Source: Pseudomonadota bacterium
GTDB lineage: Bacteria > Pseudomonadota > Gammaproteobacteria > Xanthomonadales > Xanthomonadaceae
Reading direction: 5' to 3'
Assembly (NCBI GenBank): GCA_023419315.1
Contig: JAEZYE010000004.1
Coordinates: forward strand, 11,833 to 75,832
DNA length: 64,000 nucleotides
Part shown: piece by piece, positions 1 to 10,600 of the stretch
How positions within the stretch are numbered: position 1 is the first letter of the stretch
Layout: every line of letters begins with the position of its first letter
The notes under the pieces: generated by a model
Told to the model about the DNA's origin: nothing
Database searches by the model: none
Seen by the model: the letters and a program-made list of their open reading frames with translations, nothing else
Translations under genes and position numbers: made by a program

Positions 1-428
1 ACCACCAGCAAGGCACCGACGATCACCAGCACGGCACCGGCCACCCGCAAGGGATCAATCGGCTGACGCGAGTGCAGCACGCCGTAATGATCCAGCAGCA
101 GCGACCCCACGAGCTGGCCGAAGACCACCAGGCAGATCAGCGGGGCGGCGCCCATGCGCGGCACCAGCAACGTGGCGGCCGCCACGTACACTGCGCCGAT
201 CATTCCGCCCGTCCACGCCCACCACGGCACCTGCGCCAGCGTGGATGCATCAAAGCTCGGCCGCGTCGCGCCCCACCATGCGAGCAGCACCAGCGTGCCC
301 ACCGCGAATGACACCAGCGCGGCGAACACCGCACCGAATGTCGTGCGGCCGAGCGCCGCATTGATGAGCGCCTGCAACGGCAACAGCATGCCGATGAAGA
401 CGGCCAGGCCCATGCTTGCCGGGTTCAT
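1..428 (-). CDS. DMT-family membrane transporter (YdcZ/DUF606-like), 3' part cut off
   Basis: The visible 142 residues start at an ATG whose reverse complement lies at 426-428, preceded by an AAGGAGCACGAC ribosome-binding sequence. The protein is strongly hydrophobic with about four membrane spans in the visible part, including segments beginning MGLAVFIGMLLPLQALINAA and the motif PLICLVVFGQLVGSLLLDH, which is typical of the DUF606/YdcZ branch of the drug/metabolite transporter superfamily. Members have ten spans or are half-size, acting in the inner membrane; substrates are mostly unknown. The gene runs off the left edge, so its C-terminus cannot be judged. It lies 55 bases downstream of the hydrolase gene on the same strand and might be its last co-transcribed partner, but nothing ties it to sugar use. 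Confidence 0.8.
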   Translation of the reverse strand, partial: MNPASMGLAVFIGMLLPLQALINAALGRTTFGAVFAALVSFAVGTLVLLAWWGATRPSFDASTLAQVPWWAWTGGMIGAVYVAAATLLVPRMGAAPLICLVVFGQLVGSLLLDHYGVLHSRQPIDPLRVAGAVLVIVGALLV

Positions 429-483
429 GTCGTGCTCCTTGGAACAGGGGACGACACGATACGCGAGCGCGGCGCACGTCGGG

Positions 484-1563
484 TCAACGCGCTTTCCGGC
501 CCAGCCGCTGCTCGAAGAAGCGAGCCATCAGGCCGTACGCTTCCTGCGATTCGGGCAGTTCCGGGAACACGAAGAAGGCATGCCACAGGCCATCGAACAC
601 CACGAGTTCTGCATCGACGCCGGCGCCCAGCAGACGCCGCTGCATCGTGGTCAGTCCGCTGAGCGCGAAATCGCGGCTGCCGGCCAGCAGCAGGCTCGGC
701 GGGAAACGGGCCAGCAGTTCCGGTGACTGGGCCGGATACGCAACGACATCGTCCGCGCGCGCGGTGCCCAGGTACGGCAGCCGCAACGCGCCATCGGCCG
801 GCATCGGCGTCGCCCCGACCGCGAGTTGGCCCAAGGTCGCCGAATCACCGCCGAACGCGATGCCGGTTCCGCAGAACATGCCGATGGCGCCCGGTGCGGG
901 CAGGCCACGCTGCAATACGCGCGCGGTCGCCTGCGCGGTGAGCATGCCGCCTGCCGAGCAGCCATACAGGCCGATGTTGGCGGCCGGATACTGTTCCAGC
1001 AGCGCGCGATAGACCGCTTCCACATCATCCACTGCGGCGGGATACGGATGCTCGGGCGCCAGCCGGTAGTCCACCGCGATTACACGCATCCCGGCCGCCG
1101 CAGCCACCGGAATGGCTTCGACCAGTGCGCCGCTGCCGCTCCCCCACATGAAGGCGCCGCCGTGCAGGTTGATCAGCACACGATCCGCGTTGCGCGCCGG
1201 TACGCCACCTTCGGGGTCGACGATCTGTACCGGTACGTCGCCAATCCGTGCCTCGCGCACGACGGACGGATAACGTGCGCGCACCTCCGCCAGCCGCTCG
1301 TCGTTGTAGCGCTGGTAGAAGCGGCGTTGTTCCGCCAGATCGGACGGATCCGGTCCGCGCCCTTCGCGCGTCTCCGCGATCAGCCGGGCGAAACGCGCCC
1401 GGGCTTCGGCGCTGGCGAAACTGCTGTAAGGCAGTGATGCGTCTTCCACCCGGACCGTCGTCACGTCCGCCTGCGCCTGTGCCGGCTCGGCGGCGAACGC
1501 GGGGGATACGACGAATGCCGTGATGATGGCGAGCACCCGACGGAGTTCCGCGTACGCAATCAT
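484..1563 (-). CDS. Alpha/beta hydrolase of the hormone-sensitive lipase (GDXG) family, exported
   Basis: A 359-residue protein with an N-terminal hydrophobic segment ending SPAFA, a likely Sec signal. The oxyanion motif HGGA is at about residues 134-137, the nucleophile serine at 203 inside GCSAG, the acid Asp at about 298 (AGSRD) and the catalytic His at about 328 (GLWHAFF); YRLAPEHPYPAA is the hallmark of the HSL/family IV esterase group. It should hydrolyse short acyl esters in the periplasm. The start at 1563 is chosen because its ATG overlaps the stop of the upstream glycosidase gene by four bases (ATGA), implying translational coupling; an upstream in-frame extension would lie inside that gene. 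In this locus it may deacylate an esterified oligosaccharide, which is inference from position only. Confidence 0.85.
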   Translation of the reverse strand: MIAYAELRRVLAIITAFVVSPAFAAEPAQAQADVTTVRVEDASLPYSSFASAEARARFARLIAETREGRGPDPSDLAEQRRFYQRYNDERLAEVRARYPSVVREARIGDVPVQIVDPEGGVPARNADRVLINLHGGAFMWGSGSGALVEAIPVAAAAGMRVIAVDYRLAPEHPYPAAVDDVEAVYRALLEQYPAANIGLYGCSAGGMLTAQATARVLQRGLPAPGAIGMFCGTGIAFGGDSATLGQLAVGATPMPADGALRLPYLGTARADDVVAYPAQSPELLARFPPSLLLAGSRDFALSGLTTMQRRLLGAGVDAELVVFDGLWHAFFVFPELPESQEAYGLMARFFEQRLGRKAR

Positions 1564-3659
1564 GGCGTGGCTGCCTCCGCTGCCGCTTCCGCGGCTTTTT
1601 CCGGTGGCCTGGAATCGGTGTTCGAGGGCGGCGGTGTCAGCGCCAGGAACACCGTGCTCCACAACTGCGCAGCATTCGATTCGTCCTCATGCGCACCCTG
1701 CGCACCAAACGGTTCGACGTGATAGCGACCCTCGCGGTACGACCACGACCACAGCTCCGAAGTACGTACCGCGTCGGCGGCGTTGATCACTTTCCAGAGT
1801 TGCGCCTCGGCGCGTTCGAGCGCGGCACGCGTACCCGCAGGCAGATCGGCACGCTCGATCTGGCGACGCAGTCCGGCGGCCATGACCGCCTGCTGCCAGG
1901 CCCATACGACGGTGCCGTGATACGCACTACTGCCCAAGCGCGGCCGCACCTCGCGCCCGGCGAAAACGGGATTGGCGACCAGCAATCCGGCGTCGGTCAT
2001 CAGGCCGGCGGGAAACGGCCGCGACCAGTTGGCAACATCGCGCTGCAGCGACGCGGCGTCCGGCTTGCCGAACAACAAGCGAAAGCCTTCGTCCGAATGC
2101 AGGACCGGGATCGGCACGCCTTCAGCATCCAGCGCGATCGCGGAGAACGCGAGCGCCTGTCGCGGCAATGCCGCCAGCGCTTCGCTGTCCGGGACGCCGA
2201 TTTCGCTGGCGTACTGGCGCACGTCCGCGGCTGCGCGTTCCGTGGGTACGCGCACGGTGAACAAAGCGCCGGCATTGCGTTCCCATGCATCGGCGGTCGC
2301 GGCGGCATGCAGCAATCGCGCGCGCTGATCGGCGACGAGATAGGGATCGAGCAGGCCGCTTTCGACGAACGCCGCGATGGCGCGCAGGGAGGCGGGCATC
2401 CAGACCGCGTTGACATCGTAGGGATAGCGGCCGCGTCCGATGCCTTCGTTGCTGTCGCGCCATTGGCCGGCTGATCGCCCTTCCTTCAGTGCGATCAGGT
2501 TCGCGACTTCCGGCGATCGCGCGAATGCTTCGCTGGCGTCGGCAACGAACAGCAGATTGCGCACCAGCGCGCTTCCATTCGGCTCTGTGCCGCTTCGCGC
2601 GGCCAGGAATTCGCGCGCCACCGCGCGACCACGCGCATCCTCGATCAACCACGCCGCCGCCACGGGCGGCAGCATGAAGTCGTCATCGATCATCGCGTAA
2701 TCGTAGATCGGCTCGGCCGAAGCGCCCTCGCCGGCCTTGCGATGGCGCAACACGGCGAACTCGCCAACGTCTTCTTCATGCGCCACTTCGCCGTTCGGGG
2801 CCAGGCGCGCGAGTACCGACGCCAGTCCCGCATTCACCGCGCGCGGCTGCAAGGCCGGCATGAGCAGGCGCAGCGACATCAGCGTGTCGCGGCCGAAGTA
2901 GGTATCGAAGCGCCAGGAACCGGCGAGGAATTTCTCTTCGTAGCTGAGGAACTGGAGTGCCTGGCGGCTGCGTACGTCGTCGCGCGCGTTCGCATTCAAC
3001 AGTTCCCGTGCTGCGAACGGGGTCAACGCCGCTTCCGAGGTGCCGGCGCGGATGCGCAGACGCAGCGGCTCATCCGCCTGATCCGAGCGCAGCTCGATGG
3101 CGTCGCCATCCTGCACGGGTGTTCCGTTCAGGACAGTCAAAGCGATGCGGTAGCCCGCCTTGTCGTCGAGTCGGGCACGCTCCCAGGTCACTTCGCGTCC
3201 CCGGATCCGCGCGACGGCGCGCGTCTCCGGCGGATACGCCTGGCCCAACTGGAAATCGCGCAGGACGCGCACGCTGCCAAGCACGGCATCCCGCACGCGC
3301 AACCGGGAGGTCGATGCCTGCGCCACCGCTTCAATCGAATGCCACGCGCCCGAGGGTGCCGCGGCGCGCATGTCCTCGAGCTTCCACGCCAGGTCCTGCG
3401 CACTGTCTTCAAACCAGACGCCCACGCCGCTGTTGCCGGCGGGAAACGCGACCAGCACGCGTGGGCGCGGCCCAGGATTGAGCAGCAGGTGCGCGGCCGT
3501 GGGACCGTTCTGGACGAACGCGTTCTCCACGCGCCCTTCCGTAATGCGGAACGACAGCGCGGGGTCGGCCGCGTGATCGCGCGCAAGCGCGCCATCAGCG
3601 TTCGCCAACAGCAGGGCGAACGCCAGCGCGCCGCGCGCGAGCGCACTTCGTAGGCTCAT
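1560..3659 (-). CDS. Exported (alpha/alpha)6-barrel glycosidase, amylo-1,6-glucosidase/GH133-like
   Basis: A 699-residue protein with a signal peptide (cleavage likely after GALA, about residue 27). The N-terminal third looks like a beta-sandwich; the rest resembles six-hairpin glycosidases, with the segment SWRFDTYFGRDTLMSLRLLM near residue 250 matching the start of the catalytic barrel in glycogen-debranching-type enzymes, and later acidic clusters (DSNEGIGRGRYPYDVNAVWMP compressed: DSNE, then PYDVNAVW). The exact catalytic acids cannot be assigned by eye. It sits between an MFS transporter and a hydrolase in a sugar-uptake operon, so it probably trims an alpha-glucan or glucoside in the periplasm. 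The C-terminus is a low-complexity Ala/Glu tail. Substrate is inference. Confidence 0.75.
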   Translation of the reverse strand: MSLRSALARGALAFALLLANADGALARDHAADPALSFRITEGRVENAFVQNGPTAAHLLLNPGPRPRVLVAFPAGNSGVGVWFEDSAQDLAWKLEDMRAAAPSGAWHSIEAVAQASTSRLRVRDAVLGSVRVLRDFQLGQAYPPETRAVARIRGREVTWERARLDDKAGYRIALTVLNGTPVQDGDAIELRSDQADEPLRLRIRAGTSEAALTPFAARELLNANARDDVRSRQALQFLSYEEKFLAGSWRFDTYFGRDTLMSLRLLMPALQPRAVNAGLASVLARLAPNGEVAHEEDVGEFAVLRHRKAGEGASAEPIYDYAMIDDDFMLPPVAAAWLIEDARGRAVAREFLAARSGTEPNGSALVRNLLFVADASEAFARSPEVANLIALKEGRSAGQWRDSNEGIGRGRYPYDVNAVWMPASLRAIAAFVESGLLDPYLVADQRARLLHAAATADAWERNAGALFTVRVPTERAAADVRQYASEIGVPDSEALAALPRQALAFSAIALDAEGVPIPVLHSDEGFRLLFGKPDAASLQRDVANWSRPFPAGLMTDAGLLVANPVFAGREVRPRLGSSAYHGTVVWAWQQAVMAAGLRRQIERADLPAGTRAALERAEAQLWKVINAADAVRTSELWSWSYREGRYHVEPFGAQGAHEDESNAAQLWSTVFLALTPPPSNTDSRPPEKAAEAAAEAATP

Positions 3660-3660
3660 T

Positions 3661-4908
3661 TCAGGAATCTCCAGCAGGAATCGTGGTGCGTGACGGGTGC
3701 GAAGCGCGGTTCAACAGAATCAGGGCGACAAGCAGCAGACCCATCGGCAGCAACAGCAGATAGAACGCCAGACGCCCGTCGAAATGCGCGAACACCTGGC
3801 CGGTGATGAATGAACCTGTGGTGCCGCCGAGCGCCGAGAACACGACGATCAGGCCGGTCATCGCCGCATGCCGCGACTTTGGCAGGGCACTGAGCACGAC
3901 GGAGTTGATCGTCGGATAGATCGGTGCCATGAGCAGGCCGATCATGGGGAAGACATAGGCGGCCAGCGGTGCGTTCCACCACGTCTGGTCCGGGCGCGGC
4001 TGCACGTCCGCCGACAGGGGCAACGCGATCAGCACCAGCGCGGCCATTGCGAGTACGCAGGTCGCCAGCACGGCGAACCAGTGCAACCGGCGCAGCAGCA
4101 CGCCGCCGCCGAGCCTGCCCAGCGCGAGCGAGCCGGCGAAGATGCCGGCCGCCTGCACGCTCAGCGTCGTCGGCAGATGCAGGATCTCGCGATTGAACGT
4201 CGGCAGCCACGTGTTGATCGCCTGTTCCATCAGCACGTAGAGGAAGGCGGACACGAGGAACACGCAGACCAGCCCGCGCGTGAGCAGGCGGAACATGTCC
4301 GCGAACGATTCGCCCGCCGCGTGGCCGTCCCGCGCCGCGCTTTCATCCATGTGCGAACAGGCCAGCAAAACGATGACGGCCGCGCACAAAGCCGCGATGA
4401 CCCAGTAGACATTCAGCCAGACGGGGTTTCCCGGCCACGCCGGATCGATGAAGGCGGCGAACAGCCATGCGCTGCCCAGGATGCCCACCATGAACCAGCC
4501 TTCGATGGTGCTGGTCAATGACGCATGCGCGCGCGCGTTGTCAGTGAGCAGGCCGATGCTCGAGTACACCGACACTTTCACCAGCGCGAACGAAACCCCG
4601 ACCACCACGAACAGCAGCTTCGTCGCCCAGAACGACCGCAACAGCGGCATGCCCATGCAGGCAAGCCCCACCAGCGCCAGGCCCAGCATCATCGCGCGGC
4701 GGTATCCCAGTCGCGGCAACGTGGACGCGACCAGGAACGAGGCCACGGCGATCGGCAGATCCTTGAACGCTTCCAGCGTGCTCGCCTGCGCCTTGTCGAC
4801 ACCGAATCCCTGCATGACCTGCAGGATCACGGCGCCCACGGAGTTCAACAACATCGCGAAGATCATGTAGGTCAGGATCAACGCGAGAATCATGCGGCTT
4901 CGCGACAT
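3661..4908 (-). CDS. MFS sugar transporter
   Basis: About 415 residues with twelve predicted membrane spans. The loop DKAQASTLEAFKDLPIAVAS and the RLGYRRAMMLG segment fit the cytoplasmic loop between spans 2 and 3 of the major facilitator superfamily. The start at 4908 (MSRSRMILALIL) is preferred over an upstream in-frame ATG because it puts the first span at the N-terminus; the extension upstream is arginine-rich and unlike a transporter. It lies one base before the glycosidase gene and 133 bases after the TonB-dependent receptor gene on the same strand. Its expected role is to carry the mono- or disaccharide released in the periplasm across the inner membrane, feeding the GH65 phosphorylase encoded upstream in the same operon. 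Confidence 0.85.
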   Translation of the reverse strand: MSRSRMILALILTYMIFAMLLNSVGAVILQVMQGFGVDKAQASTLEAFKDLPIAVASFLVASTLPRLGYRRAMMLGLALVGLACMGMPLLRSFWATKLLFVVVGVSFALVKVSVYSSIGLLTDNARAHASLTSTIEGWFMVGILGSAWLFAAFIDPAWPGNPVWLNVYWVIAALCAAVIVLLACSHMDESAARDGHAAGESFADMFRLLTRGLVCVFLVSAFLYVLMEQAINTWLPTFNREILHLPTTLSVQAAGIFAGSLALGRLGGGVLLRRLHWFAVLATCVLAMAALVLIALPLSADVQPRPDQTWWNAPLAAYVFPMIGLLMAPIYPTINSVVLSALPKSRHAAMTGLIVVFSALGGTTGSFITGQVFAHFDGRLAFYLLLLPMGLLLVALILLNRASHPSRTTIPAGDS

Positions 4909-5041
4909 GGGGACCGTCGGGTAGGGAAAGTGCCAGCGGCAACCATGGCGTCGCCGCGCCTGCATTCCTGGCAACACGCGCCGCACGATACGCCATCGGG
5001 ACGGAGGCAGCCGTCCCGACGGCGTTGCCGTGCGGCTCACG

Positions 5042-7603
5042 TCACCAGCTGTACTTCGCCTGGAAGTTCACTTCACGACCTTCCAGCGGCCGCGCCAGCA
5101 GCACCCCGCCTTCGGTCGTCGCCGAACCGAAGATGCGCGAATTGCTTTCAGTCAGCCCCAGCTCGTTGGTCATGTTGGTGCCACGCAGGTTGAACTGCCA
5201 GTGGTCGCCCACGTTGGAGGTCACGCCGAAATCGAGCGTGTGGTACGAACCGAGTTGCTGCAGGCCGGATTGATCCTGCGTGTGGTCACCGACGTAGGTG
5301 TAGGTGATGTACGGCATCAGATCGCCCCAGTCCATCACGAACCGATAGCTCGGCGTGAACATCGCGCGGAACTTCGGCTGGCGCTGCAACTGCTGGCCTT
5401 CGATGGGCGCGCAGGCGTCATCGCCGTTGATGTCGGTGTACTGCAGGCAGGCGTCGTAGTCGGTGTACTCGCCATCCAGGTAGTTGGCCACCAGCTGCAG
5501 GCGCAGGTTTTCGACCGGGGTCAGTGCGCCGATGAAGTTGACGCCGTGCGACTCGGATCCGTACACCGACGGCGGCAACTGGTTGCCGTTTTCATCGGTG
5601 AGCGGCGTGCCCGCGCCATCGGTCGCCGTGTACAGCAGGCCGGAGAACACGCGGCGGTACGCGCTGATGTCGGCATACAGCAGCTCGTTCTGGAACTTGA
5701 AGCCCATTTCGTAGTTGCGGATTTTCTGCATCGGTGCGAAGCCGTTGTCGGCGCCGCGGATACCGTTGTCGAAGTCGAGGAAGTGGCCGCCGGTATTGAC
5801 GCGACCGTACATCGACATGTGTTCGGTGAACGCGTAGTTCGCACCTGCGGTCCACGACGGATGCGACTTCTTGTAGCGGTAGCGCGTGTAGGTGCCGTTG
5901 CACATCTCGACGTTGTTGTCGTAGATCGTGTTCGGGTCGCCATCCAGCCCGCCCGCGCCAGGATTCACCGCGCTGCGGTTGCAGACATTGTTCTCGGCGT
6001 CCTGGTTCTCGATGCGTCCGGACAGGTCGAACAACCACTTGCCGACACGCCAGGAGTCGGACAGATAGAACGCGATGTTGGTGGCCTTGCCGTGCTGCGC
6101 GATATGGAAGCCGCTGAAGTCGGAGAAGCCCTGCCCGTTCGTGCGGTAGAACGTCTCGCCGCCATCGACATAGCTGATCGCGATCGGCCGCGCGTTGGGT
6201 TCGTTGGCCATCAGCATCTGGTTACCGAGTGACCACTTGTCGTTCATCGTGTAGTGCGCGACGTAGAGGCCGAGCGTCAGCGTATTGCCTTCGAACAGAT
6301 CCTTGCTCAGGCGGAAGTCGTTGTTGAAGCTCTTCAGGTGCTTGTGGATGTGCCACCAGCCCTGCTGGATGACGCTCTGGTCCAACGGCACCGCGCCGCC
6401 GGTGGTGTAGTTGGCCGACAGCGTCGCGCCGATCGGCACGTTGTAGTAGTTCGGCGTGTCCGCGACATACAACAGGTCCTGCAGCGCCACCGGGTTGTTG
6501 CCGGAGAACAGCGCATTGGTATCCATGTCGCCTTCGTTGAACAGGAACCGGTCGCTGATGGCCCAGCCGTTGTCGAACGCATAGTCGAAGTTGCCGCCGA
6601 TCATGCCCAGCTTGGCGCCGCGTCCATCCGCCAGATCCGCGTTCACGCCGCCGCCCGGATAGGTCGGCAGCCAGACGTGCTGCATGGCTTTGCTGTAATA
6701 CGTGTCCGTCAGCGGGTCAAAGCCCGGATACGCGGTGAAGTTGTCGGTGCCGCGCTGGATCAGCGGGATCGGCGTGATGAACTGGTTCTTGTCGTTGAGG
6801 TAGCGGCCATACAGGGTCAGCCGGCCGGCGTCGAAATCGTGCGACAGCGTGGCCGTGAGCTGGCCGCCCTTGTCGGCCTTGAACTGCGGATCACGCACGC
6901 CATCCGATTCACGCCAGAAGCCGCCGATGCTGCCGTACCAGCCCTCGGCGACCTTGAAGCCGGCAAAACCGTCCAGACGCCACAGGCCTTCATCACCGTA
7001 GGTCAGGCCGATGCTGCCGGTCGGTTCTTCGGTGCCGGTCTTGAGGAAGAAGTTTGCGCTCGCACCCATCTGTCCGTCGGCGAAGACGACCGAAGGCCCG
7101 CCCTGCAGGATCTCGACCGACTCGATGGTCTCGTCCAGCCGGAACATCGAGGTGGTTTCGAAGAACGACAGCGTGGGCATGCCGTACATCGGGGAGCCCA
7201 TCAACAGGGTGGAGAAGTAAGGCGCGTCACCGCCGCCCGGAAAACCGGCGATTTCGATGTTCGCGCCGGTCTGCCCGCCCGTGGATTCGGGCCACATGCC
7301 GGGCGAGATCTTCAGCAGATCGGCCGTGCTCTTGGGATTGGACTGCCTGATCTGTTCGGCGTTGGCGGTGACGATGTTGAAGCTGGCCTCCAGCTTGCGG
7401 ACCCCGCCGGCCGCAGTGCCCGACACCACCAGCGTATCCAGTGTTGTCGCATCACCCTGGCGCGGCTGCTGCTCGGCCTGGGTGGTTGCCGGAGTGGATG
7501 AAGCAGCAGGAGCCGGCGTGTCCTGTGCAAGGACTGCTGCCGGCGCCAGTGCTGCGGCGATCGCCACGGACAGTGCGTAGCGCATCAAGTGCGTCTGTTG
7601 CAT
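5042..7603 (-). CDS. TonB-dependent outer-membrane receptor
   Basis: An 853-residue receptor. Residues 1-26 form a signal peptide (cleavage after VLAQ or LA-QD); a plug domain follows, with the recognisable stretch IVTANAEQIRQSNPKSTADL and the later VEILQGGPSVVFADGQMG segment. The remainder is a 22-strand barrel ending in an aromatic residue (KYSW). The start at 7603 has a GGAGGG ribosome-binding site five bases upstream; a longer in-frame reading would run into the neighbouring gene. It is the second gene of the sugar operon, 64 bases after the phosphorylase gene. Receptors of this group (with sugar catabolism genes and a LacI regulator) import oligosaccharides with TonB/ExbBD energy. The likely substrate is an alpha-glucoside, inferred from the GH65 partner. 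Confidence 0.93.
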   Translation of the reverse strand: MQQTHLMRYALSVAIAAALAPAAVLAQDTPAPAASSTPATTQAEQQPRQGDATTLDTLVVSGTAAGGVRKLEASFNIVTANAEQIRQSNPKSTADLLKISPGMWPESTGGQTGANIEIAGFPGGGDAPYFSTLLMGSPMYGMPTLSFFETTSMFRLDETIESVEILQGGPSVVFADGQMGASANFFLKTGTEEPTGSIGLTYGDEGLWRLDGFAGFKVAEGWYGSIGGFWRESDGVRDPQFKADKGGQLTATLSHDFDAGRLTLYGRYLNDKNQFITPIPLIQRGTDNFTAYPGFDPLTDTYYSKAMQHVWLPTYPGGGVNADLADGRGAKLGMIGGNFDYAFDNGWAISDRFLFNEGDMDTNALFSGNNPVALQDLLYVADTPNYYNVPIGATLSANYTTGGAVPLDQSVIQQGWWHIHKHLKSFNNDFRLSKDLFEGNTLTLGLYVAHYTMNDKWSLGNQMLMANEPNARPIAISYVDGGETFYRTNGQGFSDFSGFHIAQHGKATNIAFYLSDSWRVGKWLFDLSGRIENQDAENNVCNRSAVNPGAGGLDGDPNTIYDNNVEMCNGTYTRYRYKKSHPSWTAGANYAFTEHMSMYGRVNTGGHFLDFDNGIRGADNGFAPMQKIRNYEMGFKFQNELLYADISAYRRVFSGLLYTATDGAGTPLTDENGNQLPPSVYGSESHGVNFIGALTPVENLRLQLVANYLDGEYTDYDACLQYTDINGDDACAPIEGQQLQRQPKFRAMFTPSYRFVMDWGDLMPYITYTYVGDHTQDQSGLQQLGSYHTLDFGVTSNVGDHWQFNLRGTNMTNELGLTESNSRIFGSATTEGGVLLARPLEGREVNFQAKYSW

Positions 7604-7667
7604 GTGTTCCCTCCACGTGTCTTCTCTGGTTGACGGAAACCGCCGCGGCTCTGACGGCCACGTGCGC

Positions 7668-10600
7668 TCACGGTGAAACGAAATCCTGTACGCGAAACTC
7701 CGAAATCGATGCCAGCACCACATCCGCCTGCGGCAAGCCTTCAGGGCTTCCGATGCCGATGGCGGGCATGCCGGCGGCGTGGATGGCTTCGATACCCGCG
7801 ACTGCGTCCTCCACGCCGATGCACTGCGACGGCGCGACACCCAGGTTGGCGGCGACGTCCAGGAAGATCTCCGGATCCGGTTTGGCACGACGGATGCGTG
7901 CGGAATCGGCGACGTAGTCGAATCGATCCGCGATGCCGAGCCGGGCCAGCAGCGTCGGCGCGTTGCGGCTCGCGGATGCCAGACCGATCTTGAGGCCTGC
8001 CGCGCGCGCTTCGTCGAGGACGCGCAACACACCGTCGAACAGATCCGCGGGCGACACGCGCTGGATCGCCTGCACGTAGTAGCCGTTCTTGCGCGAGGCC
8101 AGCTGCAGCCGCTCGTCCAGGCTGTACGCACGCTCGGCGCGTTCGAGGATGATCACCAGTGACGCCATCCGATCGACGCCCTTGAGCCGCTCGTTGATGG
8201 TGCGGTCGAAATGCACACCGATCTCGTCGGCCAGTTGTTTCCAGGCTTCGTAATGCGTGTGGGCGGTGTCGGTCAGCACGCCGTCGAGATCGAAGATCAA
8301 TGCGCGTGCCTCACGCGGGAAGGTCGCGCGCACCGCCTCGCGTGGCTGCGCCAGCGGCTGGACTTCGGCATCACCCGGCGACAGCACGCGGGGCTCACCG
8401 GCATGCATGATGGCGAGTTCATTGCCTTCATCGAGTCGATAGCGCACGCCCTCGCTATCTACGTCGACGCGCAGCACGCACCCACGCCAGCGCAGGTTGA
8501 AGCCGTAACCGTGCCACGTCGATGGCAGCGTCGGCGCGAACGAGAGGCGGCCTTCCTCGACGCGCAGGCCGGCGAATCCCTGGGTCAACCCGAGCCAGCT
8601 CCCGGCCATCGCAGCCATGTGTACGCCGTGATCCGTATTCCGATGCAGATCGTCCAGGTCCACGCGCACGCTGGCGTCGAAATAGCGCCATGCCTTGTCG
8701 GCATGGCCGACCTCGCTGGCGAGGATGCCGAACACCGGCGCGGACAATGTGGAGTCGTGCGTGGTCACCGCTTCGTAGTAGTCGAAGCTCCGACGCTTGC
8801 GACGCGGGTCCAGACCGTCACCGGCCAGCACCAGCGCCATCACCACGTCGGCCTGCTTGCAGATCTGGTGGCGATACAGCGTCAACGGGTGGTAATCGAG
8901 CAGCAGCGGACGATGCTCGCCGGTCGTCGGCGGGAATGGCCAGCGCGGCTTGTCGAGGAATTCGTCGTCCTGCGCATAGACGCCCTGATCGTCGTCGTAG
9001 GGCAGGGACATCGCCTCGGAGGCGCGTGCCCACTGCTCGACTTCGCCGGCATCCAGCGCGATGCGACGCGCCAGATCCGACAGCGCCTGCGGACGCTCGT
9101 CCTGGAGGCGATGCCACGCCGAAACCGCACGTTGCAGGTGCCGCTGCGCCATGCGGTTGGTGTAGAAATTGTTGTTGACCAGCGTGGTGTATTCGTCCGG
9201 CCCGGTCACTTCATGGATGCAGAAGCGGCCTTCGCGTCGCGGGTTGAAGTGGCCGACCTGCGGCCAGATGCGTGCGGTCTCGAACAGCATCTCCGCGCCT
9301 GCCTCGGCGAGGAAATCCACATCGTCGCTCGCGTCCAGGTACAGGCCGATGCCGTAGGCCACGGCGGCGTTGATGTGATACGCCGCGGATCCGCTCGGGT
9401 AATGCGCGGAGCATTCACCGCCGTCGATCGTGCGCCAGGGATAGAGCGCTCCGGTCGGGTGATTCATCTCGCGCGCATGCTCACGCGCCGCATCCAGCGT
9501 GCGGAAGCGGTAATGGAGCATGGCGCGCGCGACCTCGGGCGCCGTGAACGCCATCACTGGCAGCACGAACGCTTCGGTATCCCAGAAACAATGACCTTCG
9601 TAGCCTTCACCGGTGAGTCCTTTCGCGGCGGTGCCATCGACGCCGTTGCGCCCCGCCGACTGCAGCAGGTGGAACAGGTTGAACCGCAGCGCCTGCTCGG
9701 CCGATGCGTCACCACTGACCGACAGGCCGGCCTGTTGCCAGAAGCGCTCCATCGTGGCCGATTGCGCGTGCGCGAACGCATCGAATCCGCGCAGCGCTGC
9801 ATCCCGCAGTTGATCCACCACGGCAACATGACGCCGAGCGCCATCGCCTTCATGCACATAGCTGACGAACTTTTCCAGCGCCGCGGCACCACCGGAACGA
9901 ATATCCGCGTGGAAACGCTGTTCGACACGATCGGTGCCCGACTCGACCGGTTCGGCACGCAGCCCGCCTTCAATCACGCGATGGTGTTGCCCGCAGGTCA
10001 GTTCGAATCCGCGGTGCGGTGCGCGCTGCGCCAGCCACGCCACGTCGGCATCGCCGCCGCTTCCGACCACCAGCAGTCCCTCGCCGCCGCCGGCGCCAAT
10101 GCGCGGGTCATCACCTTGCGCTGCTGCCTTGCCGCCGCTTTCGATGCTCGAGACCAGCGTGATTGGCCCGTCGTAATCGATCGCCACCACCCGATAACGG
10201 ATCGCCAACAACGCAGGTTCGGAAAACGGTACGACGCGTTCTGCCTGTATTTCGATGACCTGCCCGGCTGCCGTGCGCAGTCGCAGCCGCCGCCGCAATA
10301 CGCCGTGACGCAGATCCAGTTCGCGCTCGAAGTCTTCCCAAGTCGCTTCGGACGGATCCAGCCATTGCTCGCCCAGGCGGATGCGGATGCGCTTGCCCTC
10401 GGCCACCGGAACGCGCGTGTCGGTGTTGCGTGCGAAGCCGGCCAGGCGCTCGTGGTAATGGATGGCGTTCCGTTCGAAGGCCGCGGCAAGGAAGCTCCCG
10501 TCGGTGGGGCTGTCCTGTTCCTCGAACCCGCCGCGAACGCCGAGGCCACCGTTGGCGAGCGCGTACAGGGTTTCATCCCGGGCAGCGCGCGAGGGGTCGA